The translations under genes were made by a program, and so were the position numbers. Below are positions 1 through 5,104 of a DNA stretch of 5,104 nt, one piece after another. The notes under the pieces were generated by a model that made no database searches, had not been told where the DNA came from, and saw nothing but the letters and a program-made list of their open reading frames with translations. The stretch covers positions 1 to 5,104 of the forward strand of contig JAGLKH010000214.1 of NCBI GenBank assembly GCA_023141985.1, written 5' to 3'. The first letter of the stretch is position 1, and each line of letters starts with the position of its first letter. The stretch comes from Flavobacteriaceae bacterium (GTDB lineage: Bacteria > Bacteroidota > Bacteroidia > Flavobacteriales > Flavobacteriaceae).

Positions 1-39
1 TGTTACTCATTAGTTTACTCATCTCTAAACTAACCTTCT
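1..39 (-). pseudogene. 3'-terminal relic of a tyrosine recombinase gene (relic 1, cut by the window edge)
   Basis: Read on the minus strand from position 37, this gives KVSLEMSKLMSN and continues off the left edge. It lines up with KVSLELKRLKGG in relic 2 (3439-3591) and KISEEMRRLKRN at the end of the intact recombinase. Bases 23-39 are identical to 3478-3494 (17 bp), and the differences beyond them are conservative in the same frame (L/M, R/K). The codon just upstream (38-40) is a stop and no further recombinase homology is seen to the right, so this is a severed tail, not a gene. It marks the left border of the secreted-protein operon block. The match is short, so confidence is moderate. 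Confidence 0.55.
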
Positions 40-65
40 ATCTTAAATTCCAATAAAAAAGTTGG

Positions 66-83
66 CAAGTTGACGTCAACTTG
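66..83. repeat. Perfect 18-bp palindrome
   Basis: CAAGTTGACGTCAACTTG equals its own reverse complement, centred between 74 and 75. As plus-strand RNA it can extend outwards through two G-U pairs and then U-A pairs, giving an 11-bp stem (62-72 with 77-87) around an ACGU loop. It lies about 27 bp from the broken edge of recombinase relic 1 and about 270 bp before the first gene of the operon. It could be a dimer-binding operator, a recombinase site or a terminator for leftward transcription (a T6 run follows on the minus strand). The sequence does not decide among these. Confidence 0.7.
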
Positions 84-140
84 TTAAGTTATTTTGCTGA
101 AATCTTTATTTTTTATCCTTAACAGATACGACAGGACCAC

Positions 141-182
141 TTAATATGTTTAATAACATACTTTAATATGTTTTATAACATA
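141..182. repeat. Two-copy tandem repeat, 22-bp period, each copy with an inverted repeat
   Basis: TTAATATGTTTAATAACATA (141-160) recurs at 163-182 with 19 of 20 bases identical. Each copy contains its own dyad: TATGTT/AACATA around a 4-base centre in copy 1, and ATATGTT/AACATAT (166-172 and 177-183) in copy 2. The 22-bp spacing is close to two helical turns, so two identical protein dimers would sit on the same DNA face. This arrangement is typical of operators or recombinase arm sites. It lies 170-210 bp upstream of the operon start. The binding protein is unknown. Confidence 0.6.
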
Positions 183-351
183 TTTATTTTTTGAAATTAT
201 TAGTAATTTTATAGATTACTATTCAGTAATATTTTGCCCTTAATCTTCAAATAAGCAAATACCGCCTAATTATATATAAATGTGACAAAATTTAATCAAT
301 CTCGTCTATTGTTAATATGTACTTAACTGATGTAACATCTAACTTAAAACT

Positions 352-822
352 ATGAAAAAAATAAGCATTATAGTTGCATTATTTTTCATTTCAAGTATTG
401 CGACTGCACAAAAAACAATTTCACAAAAAGAAGATTATAAAAATAATTCTGTTGTTTCACCTGCTGGTTCATCATATCAAAATGAAAAAGCATCAATTAG
501 CTGGACATTAGGGAATACACTTTATACTTTGAGTGAAGATAATACAGAAGAAATTCCTTCTGAACTAATCGATTTGAATCTAAGAATCAAAGCTTATCCA
601 AATCCAACAAAAAACAATTTAATAATTACTTGTAATACTGTAATCAAAGAATCTTTAAATATAGTTGTCTTTGATGTCAGCGGAAAAGAATTGTTACAAA
701 AAGGGATGACTCAAAAGAAAAACATATTGAGTTTAGAACATCTCCCTTCTGCACTTTATCTAATTAAAATTATTAATTCAAAAGACCAACTTGTTAAAAC
801 ATTTAAAATACTAAAAAACTAA
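352..822 (+). CDS. Small secreted protein with T9SS type A C-terminal sorting domain
   Basis: A 156-residue exported protein. Residues 1-19 form a signal peptide (two lysines, hydrophobic core, ATA before a predicted cleavage at Q20). Residues 33-60, with SWTLGNTLYT, resemble the short stretch found ahead of sorting domains in many flavobacterial proteins. Residues about 79-156 are a type IX sorting domain: YPNP at 82-85, VFDVSGKEL at 106-114, LPSALYLIKI at 131-140 and the terminal KTFKILKN. In this family the domain directs passage through the outer-membrane T9SS translocon and is usually removed by a sortase as the cargo is anchored or released. Very little cargo (about 60 residues) precedes the sorting domain, so the mature function is unknown. 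The stop is 12 bases before the next start, indicating one transcript with the MopE-like gene. The start is chosen because it yields an ideal signal peptide. Confidence 0.88.
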   Translation: MKKISIIVALFFISSIATAQKTISQKEDYKNNSVVSPAGSSYQNEKASISWTLGNTLYTLSEDNTEEIPSELIDLNLRIKAYPNPTKNNLIITCNTVIKESLNIVVFDVSGKELLQKGMTQKKNILSLEHLPSALYLIKIINSKDQLVKTFKILKN

Positions 823-834
823 AACTTCCATCTG

Positions 835-3336
835 ATGAAAAAAGCACTACTTTTTATATTGGCAATACTATTTTTTAATAGTTCATTTGCCCAAGATGCA
901 CCACCTGAAATGTTTAAATTTCAGGCTATTATTAAGAACAGTAGAAATAAAGTTCTTAAAAATAAAACAATAGGTGTAGAGGTTTCTATTTATCAAACAG
1001 CTATAAATGGAACTCCTATTTATAGTGAGACGTTTACTCCAAAAACAAGTTCTTCAGGAATGATAAATCTTGAAATTGGAAATGGAAGCCCAACAACTGG
1101 ATTGTTTTCTAATATTCTTTGGGGTACTGGAAAGTACTTTATGGAAGTAAGTGTTGATATTACAGGAGGAAATAATTATACAAGTATGGGTGGAAGCCAA
1201 CTATTAAGTGTTCCTTATGCATTATTTGCTAAGAAAGCCATATCTATTGAAGGTTCTAATGATACTGACGATACAAACGAAATTCAAACCTTGACTCTTC
1301 TTGATAATGTACTAACTCTAAGTAATATTAATGGAGGTGATAATGTTACTTTACCCATTTTAGGGATTTTAACTTTTTACTATGCAGATAGAGATGACGA
1401 TGGATATGGTGATAAATGGAATGTTGTAGCTTCAGAATTCCCTCCACATGATGGATTTGTAATCGATGGAACTGATTGTGATGATTCAGACCCAGCTGTT
1501 AATCCAGGAGCAGAAGAAATACCAGAAGATGGCGTTGATCAAAACTGTGATGGTGTAGAATTATATTTAGATAATGATTTGGATACATTTACTTCAGATG
1601 TGGATTGTGATGATTTTGATAATACTATTTATCCTGGAGCAGAAGAGATTTGTGATGGAAAAGATAACGATTGTGATGGCTCTGTAGATAATGACTGTGT
1701 TCTTGGAGACTGTGATGCTCTGTTGGCAAGTATTCTACAATACACAGATGAAAATTGCGGTGGGTTTTCAGATACAAATTGTGTAGTTCAAAGTCCTAAT
1801 TTTGACCTCCTTCAATACTGTATTGATATGTCTTGTATCGCTAATATTGCAATAAATAATCAATATCCAGCTAATTGGGAATCTTTCACTTATGAACAAG
1901 GAGCTCAATGGCTTATCAGTCAATGTGGTAATAATGATGAAGACGGTGATGGTATTACTCCAGAAAATGGAGATTGTGACGACTTTGATTCTACTATCTA
2001 TCCTGGAGCACCAGAAATTTGTGATGATGGAATTGATCAAGATTGCAATGGTGTTGACTCATTATGTAATGATGCCGATCAAGATGGCTATGTAGATATT
2101 AATTTTGGAGGAGACGATTGTGATGACTCAAATGAAATGATCAATCCAGGAATGGATGAGATTTGTGGAGATAATATCGATCAAGATTGTGATGGTTTCG
2201 ATTTAAATTGCGATGATGCAGATTTAGATCGAGATGGATTTACAATTGCAGATGGAGATTGTAATGATTCAGACCCAAATATCTATCCTGCCGCTCCAGA
2301 AATTTGTGGCGATGGATTAGACAATAATTGTGATGGTCAATTTGATGAAGGGTGTTCTTGCACTGATGGAGAGGTTCAAACATGCGGAGACGGTGGAACT
2401 CAAACTTGTGTAAATGGGATATGGCAAGAGTGTTCAATAAATGTTGATACGGACCAAGATGGAATATTTGATTATCTAGATAATTGCCCAACAATACCAA
2501 ACCAAGATCAGATTGATACAGACCAGGATGGCATTGGGGATGTATGTGAATCTTATAATATCGATTCCAATAACGCAATGGAGGCAGCATTAGCTATGGG
2601 TATTAATCAAGGTCTAGTAAATGCACAATGGATTTTACCAGATGGCACTTTAACTAATGGTATAAGCAATTATCATATAGGTCATGGTATTCTTGATAAC
2701 CTAGGCCCTAATAATTTGCCAAGGGAAGGGGAACAATTAGTTGGTTTGTCTACAGGTATTGCAAGAGCTCCTGACGACCCTTCCTTTGTTTCAGGTCTTT
2801 CATATTCAAAGGGTTATCAAATTCAGCTACTGCCAGGATTCCCTCTTGAAGTTCCAGGCTGTCCTTCAGCTGGGGCTTATTATGATGGAGTTGCGTTAAG
2901 GATTACTTTGCAAGTTCCAAGTGGTATTAATGGTGCGAGCTTTGATACAAAATTTTTCTCTACTGAATATCCTACTTATGTGTGTACTGTTTACAACGAT
3001 CAAGTTGCCGTTATAGTTAACCCAGCACCGCAAGGTGCAATAAATGGTAATGTCGTTTTTGACTCTCAAAGTAATCCTCTTGGCGTTAATAGTGGAGATT
3101 TTAACGTATGTGATGGTTGCCCATTAGGAACTGGTGAATTACAAGGAACTGGATTTGAAGGACACGGAGGTACAAGTTGGCTACAGTCAACATTCCCTGT
3201 GACTCCAAATTCAATTATTGAAATTATATTCATGATATGGGATTCTGGGGATGCAACAGCGGATTCTATGGTGTTATTTGATAATTGGCAATGGTTAACC
3301 AATACCACTAATACAGGTACTGGGCCAAGTAATTAA
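835..3336 (+). CDS. Large secreted multidomain protein: MopE-like metal-binding repeats, TSP3 stretch, choice-of-anchor L domain
   Basis: An 833-residue protein. Residues 1-19 are a signal peptide ending SFA. Residues 24-135 match the N-terminal domain common in secreted Bacteroidota proteins (FKFQAIIKN, IYSETFTP, LEIGNGSPTTG, LLSVPYALFAKKA). Five MopE-type metal-binding repeats follow (180-241, 243-289, 367-411, 412-459, 460-507), each built on DCDDSD, IYPGA.EIC and D.NCDG. A Cys-rich insert separates repeats 2 and 3 (290-366). Residues 508-533 are a small Cys-rich motif (CSCTDGEVQTC, TQTCVNGIWQEC). Residues 538-571 are a TSP3-like calcium-binding stretch with two DTDQDGI motifs. Residues about 578-822 match choice-of-anchor L (QLVGLSTGIA, FFSTEYPTYVCTVYND, GTGFEGHGGTSWL, DSMVLFDNWQW). 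In related proteins the repeats bind Ca or Cu and stiffen a stalk; an adhesin or surface role is inferred. It lacks a T9SS sorting tail of its own, ending NTTNTGTGPSN, although the upstream operon partner has one. Confidence 0.88.
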   Translation: MKKALLFILAILFFNSSFAQDAPPEMFKFQAIIKNSRNKVLKNKTIGVEVSIYQTAINGTPIYSETFTPKTSSSGMINLEIGNGSPTTGLFSNILWGTGKYFMEVSVDITGGNNYTSMGGSQLLSVPYALFAKKAISIEGSNDTDDTNEIQTLTLLDNVLTLSNINGGDNVTLPILGILTFYYADRDDDGYGDKWNVVASEFPPHDGFVIDGTDCDDSDPAVNPGAEEIPEDGVDQNCDGVELYLDNDLDTFTSDVDCDDFDNTIYPGAEEICDGKDNDCDGSVDNDCVLGDCDALLASILQYTDENCGGFSDTNCVVQSPNFDLLQYCIDMSCIANIAINNQYPANWESFTYEQGAQWLISQCGNNDEDGDGITPENGDCDDFDSTIYPGAPEICDDGIDQDCNGVDSLCNDADQDGYVDINFGGDDCDDSNEMINPGMDEICGDNIDQDCDGFDLNCDDADLDRDGFTIADGDCNDSDPNIYPAAPEICGDGLDNNCDGQFDEGCSCTDGEVQTCGDGGTQTCVNGIWQECSINVDTDQDGIFDYLDNCPTIPNQDQIDTDQDGIGDVCESYNIDSNNAMEAALAMGINQGLVNAQWILPDGTLTNGISNYHIGHGILDNLGPNNLPREGEQLVGLSTGIARAPDDPSFVSGLSYSKGYQIQLLPGFPLEVPGCPSAGAYYDGVALRITLQVPSGINGASFDTKFFSTEYPTYVCTVYNDQVAVIVNPAPQGAINGNVVFDSQSNPLGVNSGDFNVCDGCPLGTGELQGTGFEGHGGTSWLQSTFPVTPNSIIEIIFMIWDSGDATADSMVLFDNWQWLTNTTNTGTGPSN
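1372..2355 (+). repeat. Five MopE-like protein repeats, about 45-60 codons each, with one insertion
   Basis: These lie inside the large secreted-protein gene. Repeats 1 and 2 are adjacent, repeats 3-5 are adjacent, and a 77-codon non-repeat insert (1702-1932) separates the groups. The DNA is visibly repeated: CCAGAAATTTGTG occurs in repeats 3 and 5, and GATCAAGATTG in repeats 3 and 4, pointing to tandem duplication. Repeats 2-5 have the EIC cysteine paired with the NCDG-type cysteine. Repeat 1 has EIP in place of EIC, losing one cysteine. The Asp-rich spacing is the putative metal-binding motif of MopE-type proteins. Confidence 0.8.
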
Positions 3337-3355
3337 AAAATAATCCTGTTAATTT

Positions 3356-3391
3356 AAAGGGCTGGAAACTTATCCAGCCTTTTCTTTTTTT
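3356..3391 (+). terminator. Intrinsic terminator of the secreted-protein operon
   Basis: GGCTGGA (3360-3366) pairs with TCCAGCC (3373-3379) around a 6-base loop. The stem extends through one G-T and three A-T pairs to 11 bp, and a T-rich tract runs to 3391. It starts 20 bases after the stop codon of the large secreted protein and points in the same direction, so it ends the two-gene transcript before the recombinase relic. Confidence 0.85.
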
Positions 3392-3402
3392 ATTAATTGC
3401 TA

Positions 3403-3634
3403 ACACAATCTTATCTGTGTAACTACAAATATTTCATATCAAAAGGGAAGCCTATCACCTCCCTTCAACCTCTTCAACTCTAAACTAACCTTCTTCATCA
3501 CTATTTTACCATAACTATCTTGAGTAATCTTCATACTTGAATGCCCTAACAGCTTACTAACAATTTCCATAGGTACATCATTGTAAAGTAATCAGGGATA
3601 TTTCATATCTTTATCTTACACAGAAATGTTGTGT
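3403..3634. repeat. Inverted and direct repeats bracketing recombinase relic 2
   Basis: Arms 3403-3432 and 3605-3634 are imperfect inverted copies: both read ACACAA, then TCTGTGTAA, then end in ATAT, with a one-base gap on each side. Each arm is itself a small dyad (ACACA/TGTGT at 3403-3420; TTACAC/GTGTAA at 3616-3621 and 3633-3638). In addition ATATTTCATATC occurs as an exact 12-bp direct repeat at 3429-3440 and 3598-3609, flanking the relic on both sides. This may be a trace of insertion or of recombinase sites. Part of the similarity between arms could be chance, as each is self-complementary and AT-rich. Confidence 0.45.
3439..3591 (-). pseudogene. C-terminal relic of a second tyrosine recombinase gene (relic 2)
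   Basis: The minus strand encodes 50 residues plus a stop, beginning LLYNDVPMEIV and including LLGHSSMKITQDSYGK. This is the recombinase end that carries the second catalytic histidine and the nucleophilic tyrosine. It matches residues 272-314 of the intact neighbour (4150 onward) at 37 of 43 positions. Homology stops abruptly at 3591, and the next codon upstream is TGA where the intact gene has Val271, so no start or N-terminal part remains. It reads through the position of the neighbour's stop and ends with GGDRLPF. Many of the DNA differences are silent, so this tail diverged under protein-level selection before it was cut off, which argues for a tail from a related element and not a recent copy of the neighbour. 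Confidence 0.85.
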
Positions 3635-4136
3635 GTAATTTAACGCAACCTATTGGGTAATTAAACATCTACAGTTAAAAGAGATTATGAAAGGATTGAT
3701 TTATATATTCTTATTGCCTTTGGGATTGATTTCCTGTAATAATGACGATAATGATTCAAGCAATTGTGACAAAATTGTTATAGTTAGTTCGGAAGATTAT
3801 GAAACTGCTCCAAACGACCCTCTAACTATAAACGCTTTGGAATTAAATGGTGATTGTTTGAAAATTAACTTTAGTTCAAGCGGCTGCAGCGGGGATAATT
3901 GGGAATTAAAATTAATTGACTCAGAAGCCATAGCTGAATCCAATCCTCCGCAAAGAGATTTAAGATTATCATTAAGAAATGGAGAAGATTGTCTCGCATA
4001 TATCACAAAAGAATTGACTTTTGATGTTAATGAATTAAGAGTTGACATAAATCAAGTCATACTTAATATAACAAACTCTGACGATAGTATTTTGTATGAA
4101 TATTAATAGCGTTTTATGACATCTATAATTGATGCT
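3441..4136. mobile_element. Putative 696-bp insertion unit bounded by recombinase 3'-end direct repeats
   Basis: Segment 3441-3591 aligns without gaps to 4137-4287 inside and just past the intact recombinase. By hand count about 118 of 151 bases agree, and about 80 of 95 in the part nearest the break. The repeats therefore define a 696-bp unit carrying one cargo gene (the lipoprotein) plus its leader. Similarity continues past the intact stop codon into AAAAGGGAAG (3441-3450 and 4137-4146, 10 of 10). Elements that insert at the 3' end of a gene typically bring a replacement end and leave the displaced end on the far side, which is the arrangement seen here. That this unit moved, and by what enzyme, is inference. 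Confidence 0.4.
3687..4106 (+). CDS. Small lipoprotein of a flavobacterial family, function unknown
   Basis: A 139-residue protein with a lipoprotein signal peptide. The lipobox is LISC, with the lipidated cysteine at residue 17. The residues after it are acidic and Asn/Asp-rich (NNDDNDSS), resembling the acidic signals that send Bacteroidota lipoproteins to the cell surface, so an outer-leaflet position is plausible. The mature part has four further cysteines (27, 57, 67, 102), two of them in CLKINFSSSGCSG, and a conserved-looking stretch NPPQRDLRLSLRNGEDC at 86-102, followed by a predicted beta-rich end. I recognise the general pattern from unnamed flavobacterial lipoproteins but no function. 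The start is preceded by an A/G-rich stretch (TTAAAAGAGATT). The gene is alone in its unit and converges on the recombinase 43 bp away. A dyad at 3616-3638 is a possible operator. Confidence 0.85.
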   Translation: MKGLIYIFLLPLGLISCNNDDNDSSNCDKIVIVSSEDYETAPNDPLTINALELNGDCLKINFSSSGCSGDNWELKLIDSEAIAESNPPQRDLRLSLRNGEDCLAYITKELTFDVNELRVDINQVILNITNSDDSILYEY

Positions 4137-4149
4137 AAAAGGGAAGTTT

Positions 4150-5104
4150 TCAATTCCTCTTTAACCTTCTCATCTCCTCACTTATCTTCTTCTGAACTAC
4201 TTTACCATAACTATCCTGCGTAATCTTCATACTACTATGCCCTAAAAGCTTACTTACAATCTCCATTGGCACATCATTATAAAGTAACACTGTACTAGCA
4301 AAAGTTCTTCTAGCCATGTGAGTAGTTAGCCTCTTTTCTATTCCAATTATTGACGCCATTTCCTTTAAGTAGGAGTTATAGCGTTGGTTACTTATTCTAG
4401 GAAAGATAAAGTGTTCTTCATTATATTTATTTAAAATGGTTTCAGCTTTTGGCAACAATGGTATAGACAGCTCTTTAGATGTCTTCTCTCTCTTCATCTT
4501 AATCCATAAATTACCATCAAATCCTTTTACAATATGTTTATACTCCAAATTCATAAGCTCATTATATGGCAATCCTGTATAACAGCAGAACACAAATAAA
4601 TCCTTAACAAATCTTAGCCTTGCTTGTGAAAACTCATAATCTTCAAATTCCTGTAATTCTTCAGGAGATAAAAACACAACTTCAATTCTAACAGTTTTAG
4701 ATTTATGAAGCATAAATGGGTCTCTATCTAAAAAGCCTTCTGCAACAGCAATTTTAATAGGTTTTCTAAAACGTTGTATAGATTTATTAATAGTAGCTTG
4801 TGCAAGATGCTTCTCTGTTTTGAGATAAAATTCAAAATCACTCAAAAACTGTAATTTCAAGTCTTTTAATGGATAATCTGTTGATTTATACTGCCATTTA
4901 ATAAAAGATTTTACATGTTTTTTAACATATTCAAATTTCTTCCACGTAGCATGCTTAATATCAATGTTTATAAGCTTTTTAATGCGTTTTAAGTAACGTT
5001 CAAAGAATTCTATAGTATTGTATTCTTTAGCTGTTTTCTCTCCTCTAAAGCCCTTAAAAACATCAATAACTGTAAAGGCTTCTTCTTTAATTTGAAGCAT
5101 TAAA
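4150..5104 (-). CDS. Tyrosine recombinase (site-specific integrase), 5' end outside the window
   Basis: The visible 316 residues cover the core-binding (SAM-like) domain, about 20-125, and the catalytic domain, about 140-305. Catalytic positions: Lys206 in the KT hairpin before LSIPLLP, His261 and Arg264 in HMARR, His287 in LLGHSS, and nucleophile Tyr297 in TQDSYGK. The first catalytic arginine, normally in a TGLR-type motif, is replaced: the protein reads TGLPYNEL, with Pro178. IntDOT-type Bacteroides integrases also lack this arginine and remain active, so this need not mean inactivation. The enzyme would cut and rejoin DNA through a 3'-phosphotyrosine link to integrate or excise an element. 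The ATG at 5098-5100 is probably internal: the frame stays open to the edge, and family members carry about 100 more N-terminal residues (arm-binding domain). Its 3' end is repeated at 3441-3591 and partly at 1-39. Confidence 0.9.
   Translation of the reverse strand, partial: LMLQIKEEAFTVIDVFKGFRGEKTAKEYNTIEFFERYLKRIKKLINIDIKHATWKKFEYVKKHVKSFIKWQYKSTDYPLKDLKLQFLSDFEFYLKTEKHLAQATINKSIQRFRKPIKIAVAEGFLDRDPFMLHKSKTVRIEVVFLSPEELQEFEDYEFSQARLRFVKDLFVFCCYTGLPYNELMNLEYKHIVKGFDGNLWIKMKREKTSKELSIPLLPKAETILNKYNEEHFIFPRISNQRYNSYLKEMASIIGIEKRLTTHMARRTFASTVLLYNDVPMEIVSKLLGHSSMKITQDSYGKVVQKKISEEMRRLKRN

Larger units (their letters stand above)
40..351. promoter_or_regulatory. Noncoding leader of the secreted-protein operon
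   Basis: About 310 bp of very AT-rich sequence in which I see no credible gene on either strand. It holds a perfect 18-bp palindrome (66-83), a two-copy 22-bp-period repeat (141-182), an inverted repeat ATTACT/AGTAAT (215-220 and 225-230), and a GTTAA/TTAAC inverted repeat (311-315 and 323-327) about 25-40 bp ahead of the first start codon. A promoter must lie here because the operon faces away from everything to its left. I could not find a full Bacteroidota -7 element (TAnnTTTG) at correct spacing from a -33 TTG, so no promoter position is given. The start at 352 is preceded by A-rich DNA with no Shine-Dalgarno sequence, which is normal for this phylum. Confidence 0.5.

Noticed and set aside
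227..236. TAATATTTTG as a Bacteroidota -7 promoter element
   Set aside because: The spacing inside the motif does not fit TAnnTTTG, and the nearest upstream TTTG (190-193) is too far away for a -33 box.
1768..2590. Open frames of 67-116 codons overlapping the large secreted-protein gene (1892-2095 plus; 1768-2040 and 2240-2590 minus)
   Set aside because: They lie in other frames of the Asp/Cys-rich repeat region, have biased compositions explained by the repeats, and show no signal or domain.
3066..3308. 80-codon minus-strand open frame
   Set aside because: Antisense shadow of the choice-of-anchor L domain, whose plus-strand reading matches a known family.
3403..3440. CRISPR-like or integron attC-like repeats
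   Set aside because: There are no regularly spaced repeats with unique spacers, and the dyads lack the paired inverse-core and core motifs of attC sites.
3797..4048. 83-codon minus-strand open frame inside the lipoprotein gene
   Set aside because: The plus-strand frame has a clear lipobox signal peptide and family-like motifs; the antisense frame has neither.
4137..4163. Hairpin AAAGGGAA/TTCCTCTTT between the convergent lipoprotein and recombinase genes
   Set aside because: The stem is interrupted by a bulge, is A-T rich, overlaps the recombinase stop and lacks a clear T tract; too weak to call a terminator.

Overview
The window is AT-rich and looks like the accessory genome of a Bacteroidota bacterium, most likely a member of the Flavobacteriaceae. 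The evidence is a type IX secretion (T9SS) C-terminal sorting domain, the N-terminal domain typical of large secreted Bacteroidota proteins, a flavobacterial-type lipoprotein, an IntDOT-like tyrosine recombinase, and start codons preceded by A-rich DNA instead of Shine-Dalgarno sequences.

Layout from left to right. Positions 1-39 hold a short relic of the 3' end of a tyrosine-recombinase gene (minus strand). Positions 40-351 are a noncoding leader with a perfect 18-bp palindrome and a 22-bp-period tandem repeat. Positions 352-3336 are a two-gene plus-strand operon: a small T9SS-sorted protein, then an 833-residue secreted protein with MopE-like metal-binding repeats, a TSP3 calcium-binding stretch and a choice-of-anchor L domain. 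An intrinsic terminator closes it at 3356-3391. Positions 3439-3591 hold a second, longer recombinase 3'-end relic (50 codons, minus strand). A small lipoprotein gene follows at 3687-4106 (plus). The minus-strand recombinase from 4150 runs off the right edge; its N-terminal arm-binding domain is not in the window.

The most notable pattern is that each cargo block (the secreted-protein operon, then the lipoprotein) lies between copies of the same sequence, the 3' end of a tyrosine-recombinase gene, all in one orientation. The cargo genes always converge on the recombinase. Relic 2 aligns without gaps to the intact recombinase over 151 bp at an offset of 696 bp. Relic 1 shares an exact 17-bp word and a matching reading frame with relic 2. 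This looks like a record of repeated insertions behind the 3' end of a recombinase gene, so that cargo accumulates stepwise as in a cassette array. The mechanism is inferred. The two relics break at different codons, which a single fixed crossover point does not explain, so recombination between related elements followed by erosion is a real alternative.

The cargo is all predicted to be exported (periplasm, cell surface or secreted), which suggests an adhesion or surface-interaction role. No metabolic or defence function can be assigned from the sequence.
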